Shown piece after piece: positions 26,992-36,624 of a stretch of 64,000 bases of DNA; the stretch's first letter is position 1; each line of letters starts with the position of its first letter. Source of the stretch: Prosthecobacter debontii (GTDB taxonomy: Bacteria > Verrucomicrobiota > Verrucomicrobiia > Verrucomicrobiales > Verrucomicrobiaceae); the NCBI GenBank assembly GCA_945860295.1, contig CAMAQH010000018.1:20700-84699 (forward strand), written 5' to 3'. The position numbers and the translations under genes were made by a program. A model generated the notes under the pieces. The model was not told where the DNA came from. It ran no database searches and saw only the letters and a list, made by a program, of their open reading frames with translations.

Positions 26992-29529
26992 ATGAATTTT
27001 TTAGTTTTCAGTCTTCTGTTTTTAGTTACTAGCATCGCGCAAGCCGCCACCGTTCGTGCTTACATTCAGCCGGAGAAAGCGCGCCCAAATCAGACGATCA
27101 ACTATGTGATCACCGTGCAGGACGGCCAGGTACAGAGCTTACCGAACCTGCGTTTTCCACTTCAAATTGGGCAGACGAGCGCTGTGTCCACCTCTCAGCA
27201 GCTCAGCATTGTTAATGGTAAGCAGAGTGTGTCACTACAGCTTTCTTGGGGCATCAGCGCTAGTGAGCCGGGTGAGTTTGTGATCCCGACGCAGACCATC
27301 ATTGTAGATGGCCAACCAGTCACCACCAATGAAGTCAAACTGACAGTCGAGCAGGGCGGAGCCGCCTTCCCAAATGCCAATGGTGGCCAAGCAGCCGAGG
27401 ATAAAAATGTCCCCATCCTCCAGATCGAACTGGGCAAGAAAGAGATCTACCAGGGAGAGGTCGTGCCGGTGAATTGCAGTCTCTATGTGCCACGCCAGAC
27501 ACAGCTGCGTCGGCTCGGACTCATCGAGATCGCAAAGAGTGATTTCGCCATCTCGCGTTTCCCTCAGACCAATGAGCAAACAAGCACAGTGATCGATGGC
27601 CTTGGTTATTACGTGCTTACTTTCCGTAGCACTCTATCCTCACTCCGCACCGGCGATTTGAAAGTCGGCCCCGCCACACTTGAACTCCTTGTCGAGGTGC
27701 CGATGGAAGGTCAGCAGCAGCGTCAGATGTTCCCTCCCGGATTTCCTCAGGGCTTCTTTGGTGGTGCGTCCGAGCCACGCAAATTGGTGGTCAAAAGCCA
27801 ACAGGTGACTCTGAAGGTCCTACCGCTGCCAGCCGAGGGTAAGCCCGCAAACTTCAGCGGAGCCGTGGGTGAATTCCAGATGACCGCCAATGCCACTCCG
27901 ACTGATCTTACTGTGGGTGATCCCATCTCTGTCGAGCTAGCGGTCACGGGTGCTGGTAATTTTGATGCACTCACCACGCCGTCTCTCGTCTCCAGCGGTG
28001 GATGGAAAATGTATCCTGCAAAGCGCTACAACATTGAGGGTCAGTTGGACCAAAATCAAACGCCTACTCTGGAGCGCAAGGTTGGTTATTCTCAGGTCAT
28101 GGTGCCAGAGGCTGTGCATCCCACCGTGCCGCCGTTTGAGTTGAATTACTTCAGCCCAGCCGAGAGAAAATACGTCACTCTGCGCAGTCAGCCCATTCCT
28201 CTAAACATGCGGCCTGCGCCAGTCACAGCCGCGACTGAATCTGCTGCTGGTGGAACCACCGTGTTGGCAGATTTGCCACCGCCCGTCGTCGATCCACAGG
28301 CAGACATCACCGACATCTTGGTGAATCCTTCAGCCACATCACGCTGGATCACCCCCACAGGTATGGTGCTGCTGACGAGCAAAGCTTTCTGGACTGCACA
28401 GGCCGTGCCAGTTGGACTGTTCGCACTCGCCGGTTTACTGGCCTTCACTCGCCATCGCCGTGAGGAGCGGAATGCAGGCAGGGCAGGTGAGCTACGCGCC
28501 GCTTGGAGTGGAGTCGGAGATTCGAGCACAGACGATCATGAATTCCTGCGTCGCGCCGCCCAATTCATCCAGACCACGCAGACTGATGCGTCGATCAAAG
28601 ACTCTTCCGTCAGAGCTATCCTCGACCGCTACACTCACACCAATTTCACTGCCACACCTGCTGCTCCTCTCAGCAACTCTGAACGCCGTGCCATGCAGCA
28701 AACGCTGTCCGATCTGCTTCGGAATGCTTTGACTAAAGTAAGCGTCATCGCTCTCGCTTTGTTCTGCCTTGCCAGCGCCGAAGCTGCTGACACAAAACCT
28801 GCTACCACTCCGGATGAAATCTATCGCGATGCCATCAGCGAATTGGAAAAGGGCAACTTCACTAAGGCTCAATACCTCGCTGAATCACTGACGAAAAAGC
28901 ACCCACCCCAGCTCAGCGCTGAAGTCTTTGAAGTCATCGGTCATGCTCGCTATCGCCAGAAAGATCTTGGCCGCGCTGCCCTCTGGTATCAGCGCGCGCA
29001 GCTTGTGGATGGCCGCACGCCTGAGCTTCGGCAAAATCTCCGTCATCTCTTTGAGCGTTCGCGTTACCTGACCTTCGGAAATGACTCATTCTTCACCGCG
29101 GCCAGCACTTGGCTCACGCTCAATGAATGGCTTATTCTCGCTGCGACTGGACTTTGGATGATCTTTCTCGCCCTCGCTTGGCGTCTCTTCACCGGCCAGC
29201 GCAGTGCTGCTTGGCCTATTATTGTTGCTGCAGTCGGTGTGCTCATTCTCTTGCCTGCCGGCGCCTTTGCAGCACTACGCCCAGATAGTGCGGATCGTGT
29301 CGATGGTATCAGCATCGTCACCCAGTCCGACGTGAGTTCCTACACCGCCGCCACCGTCACCAGCGGCAGCGTCATTACTTTGCCTCCTGGAAGTCAAATT
29401 CGCACCCTCGAAAAACGCGGCACTTGGCTCTATGTGGAAATCCCCAGCCAGCCCGAGAACCTACGCGGCTGGGTCGAAGCCGGAGCTGTCACCCCGCTTT
29501 GGATCTGGGACACGAAGCTTGTGCCATGA
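26992..29529 (+). CDS. batD: BatD-BatE fusion: oxygen-tolerance protein with TPR and SH3-like end
   Basis: Protein of 845 residues from the ATG at 26992 (signal peptide NFLVFSLLFLVTSIAQA). Upstream codons from 26953 are rejected. The first 440 residues are BatD-like beta-sandwiches (RPNQTINYVITVQDG, IYQGEVVPVNCSLYVPR). A helix follows near 463-485, then a cytoplasmic stretch. A second hydrophobic segment at about 581-596 (SVIALALFCLASAEAA) looks like an internal signal peptide. TPRs (DLGRAALWYQRAQLV), two more helices (about 712-730 and 738-762) and an SH3-like domain ending in GWVEAGAVTPLWIWD form the BatE-like part. In other genomes BatE is often separate. Confidence 0.88.
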   Translation: MNFLVFSLLFLVTSIAQAATVRAYIQPEKARPNQTINYVITVQDGQVQSLPNLRFPLQIGQTSAVSTSQQLSIVNGKQSVSLQLSWGISASEPGEFVIPTQTIIVDGQPVTTNEVKLTVEQGGAAFPNANGGQAAEDKNVPILQIELGKKEIYQGEVVPVNCSLYVPRQTQLRRLGLIEIAKSDFAISRFPQTNEQTSTVIDGLGYYVLTFRSTLSSLRTGDLKVGPATLELLVEVPMEGQQQRQMFPPGFPQGFFGGASEPRKLVVKSQQVTLKVLPLPAEGKPANFSGAVGEFQMTANATPTDLTVGDPISVELAVTGAGNFDALTTPSLVSSGGWKMYPAKRYNIEGQLDQNQTPTLERKVGYSQVMVPEAVHPTVPPFELNYFSPAERKYVTLRSQPIPLNMRPAPVTAATESAAGGTTVLADLPPPVVDPQADITDILVNPSATSRWITPTGMVLLTSKAFWTAQAVPVGLFALAGLLAFTRHRREERNAGRAGELRAAWSGVGDSSTDDHEFLRRAAQFIQTTQTDASIKDSSVRAILDRYTHTNFTATPAAPLSNSERRAMQQTLSDLLRNALTKVSVIALALFCLASAEAADTKPATTPDEIYRDAISELEKGNFTKAQYLAESLTKKHPPQLSAEVFEVIGHARYRQKDLGRAALWYQRAQLVDGRTPELRQNLRHLFERSRYLTFGNDSFFTAASTWLTLNEWLILAATGLWMIFLALAWRLFTGQRSAAWPIIVAAVGVLILLPAGAFAALRPDSADRVDGISIVTQSDVSSYTAATVTSGSVITLPPGSQIRTLEKRGTWLYVEIPSQPENLRGWVEAGAVTPLWIWDTKLVP

Positions 29530-29589
29530 CGCAAGGAACCCGGACGCCCCGGCCGTGCATGATTCAGGGGTGAAGGCACCGCTGACCGG

Positions 29590-30621
29590 CTATTTATAAG
29601 CCGAAACCGGCTTTGGCATGACGCCGAGTTCCTTGTAATTGAAGCCGCTTTCGAGCGGTTGGTAGCTGCCGACGATGTCCATGCTGCTTGCAGCATTGAT
29701 GGCGTATTCCATACCCATGCTCCAATGGGCGGCGTTGATGATGAGGCGGCGAAGGCCCGCGTTTTCGAGATCGTGGGCGCTGCCCATGGTGGAATGAAAT
29801 ACACGCGCTCTTTTGCCGCCGCTGGTCTGCCACGTTTTGAACCACGCGACCGGCAGCGGCTCAAGTTGGGTGTTTGGCAGATCGTTGTGCTTGCGCCCCA
29901 TGAGTGGCTGGCCCCAGACGAGAGCGGTGCAGTCGGAGGGTAGGCTGGCGCCCTCTTTGTAGGTGCGATAGACATCCGAGTTTCCCCAGATGTCGGTGAC
30001 GCCGGTGAGGATGGGGTGGCTCATCTGCTCTTCGACGATGATGCCACGCGTGGAGTCGGCGTGCCATCGGCCATGATGCCCCATGAAGGCTCCGCCAAGC
30101 ACATCCGTGCCCCAGTTGACTTGTTTGCCGTTGATCTTGTAAGGCAACTGGCTGTGGAAAGCGTGGTTCCCTGTTCGCAACGACATGAAAGGTTTGCCTG
30201 AGTCGATATATTTTACGATGAGTTCGAGCTCGTTCATCGGTAGCGTGAGCAATCGCGTGAAAAAAATTACGAGGTCGGCGGAGGCGAGGTGCTCGAGCCC
30301 TGGAATGTGATGCTGCTTGAACTCGCTCTCTTTACCCTTCTCGGGATAAACCGGCATCGTGGGATCCACCTCGCCCTTTTCATTCACGCCGAAGAGCACG
30401 GTGCAATCGAAGCCATGACGCGTGCTCAGGATCTTCGCTACCATTGGCATCGACTGTTCACTGCGGTATTCTTGGTCGGCCGTGATGAGCACGATGTGCT
30501 TGCCTTTGCCTGGGCCTTCGGCACCGGAATACGTTAGCCATTGCGGGCTATCAGGAACGGGATGCGCCATAACTGGCAGCGCGATAACAAAGCAAAGGAT
30601 GAGGATGAGGTTCTTGAGCAT
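29590..30621 (-). CDS. Exported ThuA-domain protein
   Basis: Protein of 343 residues with a signal peptide (MLKNLILILCFVIALPVMA). The ThuA domain (trehalose-utilisation, glutamine-amidotransferase-like fold) shows KHIVLITADQEYRSEQSMPM, LASADLVIFFTRL, YIDSGKPFMSLRTGNHAF and RARVFHSTMGSAHDLEN. ThuA proteins are implicated in trehalose or other sugar metabolism; the chemistry is unclear. It is the last gene of the four-gene operon with the propeller, five-haem and sulfatase genes, six bases after the propeller stop. Confidence 0.88.
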   Translation of the reverse strand: MLKNLILILCFVIALPVMAHPVPDSPQWLTYSGAEGPGKGKHIVLITADQEYRSEQSMPMVAKILSTRHGFDCTVLFGVNEKGEVDPTMPVYPEKGKESEFKQHHIPGLEHLASADLVIFFTRLLTLPMNELELIVKYIDSGKPFMSLRTGNHAFHSQLPYKINGKQVNWGTDVLGGAFMGHHGRWHADSTRGIIVEEQMSHPILTGVTDIWGNSDVYRTYKEGASLPSDCTALVWGQPLMGRKHNDLPNTQLEPLPVAWFKTWQTSGGKRARVFHSTMGSAHDLENAGLRRLIINAAHWSMGMEYAINAASSMDIVGSYQPLESGFNYKELGVMPKPVSAYK

Positions 30622-30627
30622 GGCAGA

Positions 30628-32109
30628 TTAGTTCAAAGGGATTTCATTCACCGTGTAATAGGCCTTGGTGTGCAGAAGCGGCTCGCCGGTGTTGGATTTC
30701 ATCTTGCCGAGATCAAAGTCGTGGATGTGGCCTTTCTCGAACTTCTTCAGCAGAACCATCACGGAGAGTCCATCTGAGGCGGGGACAGCCTTCGTCACAT
30801 GCGACGTCGTTTGATCCACCTCGGGGCTGCCGTAACCGGCGTGGTAGATGTGCGTGTAAGTCGTAATGGTATAGCTTTCCGTGTTCCCAGCGATTTGTGG
30901 ATCGACAGGTTTGGTGAAGGTGATGAGGAAGCCGTTCTTCTTGATGTTGATCTCTTTGATCTCAAATGGCGTCACACCATTCCAGTCGATGCGCTGGATG
31001 GCAAAGGGCTCTGTGCCGCGCACCGGCCACTGCGTATTGGTCGTGAATCCACCAACGATGAGCTGCCCCTTCGGCGAAAACTCCACATTCATGATGCCCG
31101 ACGCGAGTCCTTCTCGGAATGGATAACATGCGCCCTGCCACACACCGTTGATCTCCTCTGTCGTGGCTCGTATGACGATGCTGAGCGTGTAGTCGCCAAG
31201 AAAAATCTGGTTCTCGAACAGGCCGAACTTGCCGCCGGTTTGGTTAAGCCGAAAGCCGGAAATGGAGCGACCCATTTTCATATATGGAAAGCGCACCGCT
31301 GGTGGCACGAACTCCTTCACGCGTTTCCTTTCGATGTGAATACGCGAGTCGCTGTTCGGCTTCACGGGCTCCTTCATGCCAGGCACGAAGGGATACCAAT
31401 TGTAACTTGCCGGATGCCCGAGAAATCCGCCGGGCTTCAGATGCTTCAGCGAGCAACAGCCATTCCACGGCCCCTGACTTTCGATGGCAAACATCGCGCC
31501 CTGCGCGTTCGCACCCACGCCACCGGGGCTACGCAATCCACTGCACACCGGGATCATTTCCCCATCCGGCGTGACTTTCACCGCCCAGCCGCGAAACAGG
31601 CTGTGCGATTCATAGGAACCACTCAGACCCAGCGCCACCCAGATATTTCCCTCGGGATCATGCTTCGAGGCAAAAGCAAACTCATGCCCTTCCGCATACC
31701 CCCAGTTGTTCGCCAGCGTCTCAAAGCGATCCGCGACACCATCGCCATCCAGATCCGAAATGCGCGAGACCTCACCAAACGAGGTCGTCGTCATCGCGCC
31801 ATCCTTCCAGGCGAGCGAAAAAATCTCATCCTGACCACTAGCGAACAAGTGATAGTCCGGCTGCGGCGGCGAATCGAAGACACCCTTGATGAAGTAAATA
31901 TCGCCACGCCGCGTGCCCACCGCTAGCCGTCCATCCGGCAGGACCTCTAAGCCACCAGGCCGCATTGGCACCGTCGCCGGGATCGGCACATTCACGATGG
32001 GATAATACTTCGCCTCCTCCGCAGCCGTGCCCCACATTTCACCAAGCTCCTCGGCTTGAAGAACGGACGTTAAGGCCGCAAGGACGCTGATGGTTCGGTG
32101 CCCTACCAT
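30628..32109 (-). CDS. Exported six-bladed propeller, sugar dehydrogenase-like
   Basis: Protein of 493 residues with a signal-like N-terminus (AALTSVLQA) and a six-bladed propeller like the glucose/sorbosone dehydrogenases: RPGGLEVLPDGRLAVGTRRG, DGDGVADRFETLANNWG, GNIWVALGLSGSYESHS, CSGLRSPGGVGANAQGA. The cofactor and substrate are not identifiable. Its start overlaps the stop of the upstream five-haem cytochrome gene by seven bases, which implies coupled expression and a functional pair: a propeller dehydrogenase with a cytochrome electron acceptor is the simplest reading. This is an inference from context. Confidence 0.78.
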   Translation of the reverse strand: MVGHRTISVLAALTSVLQAEELGEMWGTAAEEAKYYPIVNVPIPATVPMRPGGLEVLPDGRLAVGTRRGDIYFIKGVFDSPPQPDYHLFASGQDEIFSLAWKDGAMTTTSFGEVSRISDLDGDGVADRFETLANNWGYAEGHEFAFASKHDPEGNIWVALGLSGSYESHSLFRGWAVKVTPDGEMIPVCSGLRSPGGVGANAQGAMFAIESQGPWNGCCSLKHLKPGGFLGHPASYNWYPFVPGMKEPVKPNSDSRIHIERKRVKEFVPPAVRFPYMKMGRSISGFRLNQTGGKFGLFENQIFLGDYTLSIVIRATTEEINGVWQGACYPFREGLASGIMNVEFSPKGQLIVGGFTTNTQWPVRGTEPFAIQRIDWNGVTPFEIKEINIKKNGFLITFTKPVDPQIAGNTESYTITTYTHIYHAGYGSPEVDQTTSHVTKAVPASDGLSVMVLLKKFEKGHIHDFDLGKMKSNTGEPLLHTKAYYTVNEIPLN

Positions 32110-34763
32110 TGGTATTCGAGGGTGAGGGTGGAGCGACCTTTGGGCAGCGTGAGGGGGATAAGGACTTCGCCCTCGCGGGTGATGGCTTTGTGGTCGCTGG
32201 TGAGGCGGAGTTGTAGCGGGTTGATCTTGAAGCTGCGCTCCGAAACCGTGCTGATTTTATCGCCGCAGGCAGCGCGGAAATAGAAGGGTTGTGATGCCAC
32301 TGGTGCATCAAACTGGAAGCTGCGTTTGAAGTATGCTTTGCCGTCCTTGGCGCGCACATCCTCGAAGAACTCCTCCACGGAGATGTTGCCGTATTGATAG
32401 CGGAACGTCGGCCTGCGCTGGGCGTTGAGCTGATAGCCGCGATACTGGTAGCCGTGGTCTTGCGGAAAGGTGTGGTTGGTCTTACCTTTCGATGGCCATG
32501 CGTCATCCAAGGACTTCAAAGTATGAAACGGGATGCCCGCCGGGAAGGCGATGCGATCTGTGCCTTTGGCGCGGAAGGATCCGAGATCGACATTGGCGAA
32601 GTCGCCTTTCCAAAGCATGCGCAGAGCCATCTCTTCAGAATCAAACGCGAGATTGAGTCGCGCAGGATAACCGACACCGATCCCGCGATAACCTGCCGTG
32701 CCACGCCCTCGACACATCTCCGTGACATCGGCCACACGTAGTTCATTCGACGTGCGGGCGAGTCCCAGTGGATTCTTCGCTTGTGTGCCGTCTTCAAGAT
32801 AAGTCCACAAAGCCTCGATCTGCTGCGCGGTGTCGCCGCCGAGGATGTTGGGTCGAATGGATTGCCCGCCGGGCCAGTAGCTAGGCATGACCACCGTCGG
32901 ATGAAAGCGCTGCGGCTGTCGCAGATAGAGATGGAACCAGCTCTTCTGTAGTCTCTCGGTCGTATGCACAATATCGAGCGCACCCGCGGCTGACTTCTGC
33001 CCGTTCCAATCATGACAGGCGATGCAACTGAAGCCTGTGACACCGATCATTTCATAACCCGCGTTCTTCGACTCTTGGATGTTTGCGATCTTGGGGAACG
33101 TGACGTTTTCGAGGTGATCCACTCTGCCAAACAGCTCCACCAAATGGCCTATATTTGCCTCGCCGAACTGTGGCATCGCCGCATCGAGGTAGTGGCGCTG
33201 ACGTTGGCCATGCAAGAGCACCGCTGAGATCCAAGATGGTGTGAGCTTGGCCCCCACATCCGTCAACGGCGGCGGCAGACGCCCCTGATCGCCTAGCGCC
33301 GGAGCGGTGCCAATAAAGATGGCATTTCGATCAGTCGCGATGTCACCGAGGCCGCTGCGCTCATGACATGCGATGCAGTTGAATGTGGCGAACGTCTTGT
33401 GCAGCCGCTCTTTGTCCGTGAGCTGTTTCGTTTCTATTTGTGGCAGTGCTTTCGCGATCAAGGTGCGTTGTTCTGCACTCAGATCAAAACGCGCCCAAGA
33501 GCCGGCCACATCGCTGAGGCAACCGCGACCAGCATCGAGCTGCGCCAAGGCGATGGAAGGCGCGGACTGCACGGACTGCACGCCAACATCGTCATGGCAC
33601 TTTGCACAGCCAAGTTTCGCGAAATGCTCGCGCCCACGCGTTGCGAGATAGGCATTCACCTTGAGCGGCGCAAACGCTGGAATCAGCTTATTGGAGATTG
33701 ACAGCATCGAAGATGGAATCGCTCCTCGCGCGAACTGCGGACCTTCCATTTCAAACGTGAGCCCTGGCTCACGGCCCGTGTGAAAATAGACCAACTCGAT
33801 CTTCTGCCATCCAGCCACGAATTCCGCTGAGCCCTGCAACTTCTTCACGCCTCGCCGATCCTTTGGCTCTTCGTTGACGATTTCTTTGCCATCAAGAGAG
33901 AGAGCACCACCGTTCATCGTGAGATAAAACGTGTAGCGCCCGGCAGTAGCGATATTCAGCCAGCCTTCGAACTTGATCGCCGTGTGCTGACGCAACTTGC
34001 CGAAGGCGGCCAAAGAAAAATCCTTCGTGTAATCCGCACGTTCCGGCTCCACTTCTGCACTGGCGATTCCTTGCCAAATCTGACCGCGATACATCGTGTA
34101 GCTTAGATGGCCAGGCACTCGCGTTTCACGCAGCAGATAGTGCGCGATGCAGTCGAGATCGCGATCCTGCAATCGCATGTCTGGCATTCGTCCCGATGGA
34201 CGACTTGCATGAGGCTGGCGCAAAAAGTCGACCAAACTCTTGAGGCTGTATTTTTTTTCCAGCGCACCGAGCGGCACGGAAGTCTGCTTCAGCGTCTCAG
34301 CGCCCTTTGCATCGCGCGGCGAGTGACAGGCCGCGCAGCCGCGAGAATGAAACAGCTTTTCACCCAAATTTGCCGCCACCGCATCCGGCGGCTTCAAGGC
34401 GAAGTCGTTCTTCTTCAACGAGAGCAAGAAGTGAGTGATCTCCGTGGCAATTGGCCCTTTGTTCGCCTTTGGCAGCACATCCGGCATCGTTGTGCCCGGC
34501 TTTGTGCCATGTGGATCACGAATGAAGGTCTCAATGTAAGTTGAATTCACCCGCGAGCCAATCTCCGCCAGTCTCGGTGCCTTTTTTGACTGCGCTGCAA
34601 ACGATGCCGTGCTCGCATGACAGGCTACGCAGTTCATTTCTTCGATCAAGACCTGCCCCTTGAGCTCCGCATCAAGCTGACTGGTTGCCATGCCAGGAAG
34701 GCTCACTTCCGCTGAAGCCATCGAGCTGGCGCACAGCGCCACTATGAGTAATTTGGATTTCAT
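32103..34763 (-). CDS. Five-haem c-type cytochrome with PA14 domain
   Basis: Exported protein of 886 residues with five CxxCH haem-attachment motifs at about residues 45, 143, 386, 463 and 580. Candidate axial Met residues occur in Met-Pro motifs (TTMPDVLP, GRMPDMRL, AAMPQFGE, VVMPSYWP). A PA14 carbohydrate-binding domain sits between the second and third haem (about 225-350: HTAIKFEGWLNIATAGRYTF, LSLDGKEIVNEEP). A C-terminal region of about 250 residues has no recognised domain. The protein would pass electrons while bound to a glycan. The gene is second in the operon, 18 bases after the sulfatase. Confidence 0.88.
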   Translation of the reverse strand: MKSKLLIVALCASSMASAEVSLPGMATSQLDAELKGQVLIEEMNCVACHASTASFAAQSKKAPRLAEIGSRVNSTYIETFIRDPHGTKPGTTMPDVLPKANKGPIATEITHFLLSLKKNDFALKPPDAVAANLGEKLFHSRGCAACHSPRDAKGAETLKQTSVPLGALEKKYSLKSLVDFLRQPHASRPSGRMPDMRLQDRDLDCIAHYLLRETRVPGHLSYTMYRGQIWQGIASAEVEPERADYTKDFSLAAFGKLRQHTAIKFEGWLNIATAGRYTFYLTMNGGALSLDGKEIVNEEPKDRRGVKKLQGSAEFVAGWQKIELVYFHTGREPGLTFEMEGPQFARGAIPSSMLSISNKLIPAFAPLKVNAYLATRGREHFAKLGCAKCHDDVGVQSVQSAPSIALAQLDAGRGCLSDVAGSWARFDLSAEQRTLIAKALPQIETKQLTDKERLHKTFATFNCIACHERSGLGDIATDRNAIFIGTAPALGDQGRLPPPLTDVGAKLTPSWISAVLLHGQRQRHYLDAAMPQFGEANIGHLVELFGRVDHLENVTFPKIANIQESKNAGYEMIGVTGFSCIACHDWNGQKSAAGALDIVHTTERLQKSWFHLYLRQPQRFHPTVVMPSYWPGGQSIRPNILGGDTAQQIEALWTYLEDGTQAKNPLGLARTSNELRVADVTEMCRGRGTAGYRGIGVGYPARLNLAFDSEEMALRMLWKGDFANVDLGSFRAKGTDRIAFPAGIPFHTLKSLDDAWPSKGKTNHTFPQDHGYQYRGYQLNAQRRPTFRYQYGNISVEEFFEDVRAKDGKAYFKRSFQFDAPVASQPFYFRAACGDKISTVSERSFKINPLQLRLTSDHKAITREGEVLIPLTLPKGRSTLTLEYQW

Positions 34764-34781
34764 GAAATGGAGTCAAGCGCA

Positions 34782-36293
34782 TCAAAGGGTGGGCGCTGCA
34801 CTGCGACCTGAATCGATGCTTGTATCAAGCAATGCTTTTAATTCGGCGACGATTTCTGGATGCTTGAAATAGAGATTTGTTGTCTCGCTAGGATCGGCGT
34901 TGAGGTTGTAGAGTTGGCCGTGCGCATCCGGAGCGGTTTCGGGCAGGGCGTAAGGTTTGAGTTCACCTTTGTCGTAATTGTTTCCGCCGGAGTCTCGGTG
35001 GTCGATGTATTTCCAGTGACCACGACGAATCGAAAGTGTGCGCCGCCCACCAAAGGCCTGAGTTAGCAGATAAGGGCGGATCGGAGTCGCCGCCTTGCCT
35101 TCGAGCACGGGAAGCATGTTAAAACTGTCCTCAGCCGCATCAGGTGGCAGCACTGCGCTCGTGATCGAGGCCACAGTGGCCATCACATCCGTGAGGCAGA
35201 TCATTTGTTCACTAACAGCGCCGCCACTCACCCGGCCTGGCCAGCGGACAATGAGCGGCACACGATGACCACCTTCCCACGAGTCGCGCTTCACGCCGCG
35301 CCAAGGTCTGGCTCCGTCATGATCATGATCAGCGCGCATGTGGACGACGCTGGCGGTCTCTGGGCCATTGTCGCTGGAGAGAAGAATGAGCGTGTTGTCC
35401 GCGATGCCGAGGCGTTCGAGGTCTTTCATCAACTCGCCTACGATGTGATCGAACTCGTGGATGAAGTCGCCATGCGGACCAGCTTGTGTTTTGTCTTTAA
35501 ACTCAGGCGCGGCGAAGGATGGCAAATGCACGGCGTGAGTGGCGTGGTAGAGAAAGAAGGGTTGGTCTGGCGAAGTGCGCTGGTGTTGCTCGATGAATTG
35601 GCGGCTCTTCTTGAGGAAGGTCATGTCCAACTCCTCGATCTGGAAGTCCGGCGCGATGAAGCCTGGACGGCAATCATTCGCATATGGGTGCTTGGGTAGC
35701 TTTGATTTGTTGATGAGGCGCGTTGGTGGAACCGGGATGTGGTCGCCATCAATGAAGGCGTAGAGCCAGTCGGTCCCAGGACAGCATGCCGTGCCGAAGA
35801 AGCGGTCAAAACCATGATCGAGAGGCCCTCCCTCGATCCGGCGTGAGTAATCAATGCGCTGCACGTCCTCCAATTTGCCGCTGTGAATCGCGTCGCCTGC
35901 CTTGTCACGAAAGGTCAGTCCCACATGCCATTTGCCAAAGGCGGCAGTGGCGTAGCCTTGCTTCTTCAGCATCGCGGGAAGCGTGAGGCGACTCGGTGCG
36001 ATCAAAGACGGTCCGCCCGATCCTTGAAATACGGTGCCGCCATTCGGTACGCGAAAGGCCATCTGGCCCGTCATGAGGCTGTAGCGCGAGGGCGTGCAGA
36101 CGGTGGCGGGACTATGCGCATCGGTGAACCTCATGCCTTCACTCGCCAGTTTGTCGAGATTTGGCGTGGGCACTTTTGAGTCGGCATTGTAGCAGCGCAC
36201 ATCGCCGTAGCCTAGATCGTCGGCGAGGATGAGAAGGATGTTGGGTGGTGCTGCATTGAGCGTGATGGCAGCCAAGAGGAAGATCCATTTCAT
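34782..36293 (-). CDS. Exported arylsulfatase-type sulfatase
   Basis: Protein of 503 residues from the ATG at 36293, giving the signal MKWIFLLAAITLNA. The ORF could extend 84 codons upstream to 36545, but that stretch lacks protein-like features. The formylglycine motif is VCTPSRYSLMTGQ (CxPSR), metal ligands are in ILADDLGYGD, and SSDNGPETAS and KRDSWEGGHRVPLIVRWPG are typical of family S1. Active-site Cys must be converted to formylglycine by a maturase. First gene of the operon with the five-haem cytochrome; it probably removes sulfate from the sugar substrate. Confidence 0.9.
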   Translation of the reverse strand: MKWIFLLAAITLNAAPPNILLILADDLGYGDVRCYNADSKVPTPNLDKLASEGMRFTDAHSPATVCTPSRYSLMTGQMAFRVPNGGTVFQGSGGPSLIAPSRLTLPAMLKKQGYATAAFGKWHVGLTFRDKAGDAIHSGKLEDVQRIDYSRRIEGGPLDHGFDRFFGTACCPGTDWLYAFIDGDHIPVPPTRLINKSKLPKHPYANDCRPGFIAPDFQIEELDMTFLKKSRQFIEQHQRTSPDQPFFLYHATHAVHLPSFAAPEFKDKTQAGPHGDFIHEFDHIVGELMKDLERLGIADNTLILLSSDNGPETASVVHMRADHDHDGARPWRGVKRDSWEGGHRVPLIVRWPGRVSGGAVSEQMICLTDVMATVASITSAVLPPDAAEDSFNMLPVLEGKAATPIRPYLLTQAFGGRRTLSIRRGHWKYIDHRDSGGNNYDKGELKPYALPETAPDAHGQLYNLNADPSETTNLYFKHPEIVAELKALLDTSIDSGRSAAPTL

Positions 36294-36624
36294 ATGGCAA
36301 AAAGATAGGCGGCAAAAAGATGGGGAGCAATTTCGACTTATTTTGCCGCTCCTATTTTTGCTAAAATTAAGAACTCCAACCGTTCCCGGTGAATAGCAGC
36401 TACGGTGCTGACCCGTCGCCTTCAACGCGGCAGACACGCTCCTAGCTTTCACACCTTCGTAAGTCCTTCCTCGGTCCCTGAGCACGTTTGCGGTGACTCT
36501 GGATGCTGGATTCTGGCGGCGTTGGAGCGGGCGCTTCTGCGCCATGCCTTCACCGGAGAACTGGAATGATTACCTTTCGCGAATCCGTGGGGTTGAGGAA
36601 AAACGTATAAGTCCACACTGATTT
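36294..36624. other. Intergenic region between sulfatase and DUF3050 gene
   Basis: 331 bases between divergent genes, probably carrying promoters for both. The open frame here on the minus strand lacks protein-like residue patterns. Several small hairpins occur, such as GGCGC TTCT GCGCC, but no terminator or known riboswitch was recognised. Confidence 0.4.

Noticed and set aside
30799..31926. 375-residue plus-strand ORF opposite the propeller gene
   Set aside because: Antisense of a well supported exported propeller; residue pattern is not protein-like.
36463..36472. GAGGAAGGAC on the minus strand, like the RNase P RNA signature GAGGAAAGTCC
   Set aside because: Only part of the core matches and no other RNase P element or 3' signature was seen in the 330-base gap.
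36294..36545. N-terminal extension of the sulfatase to 36545
   Set aside because: The 84 added residues lack protein-like features, and ATG at 36293 opens a clean signal peptide.
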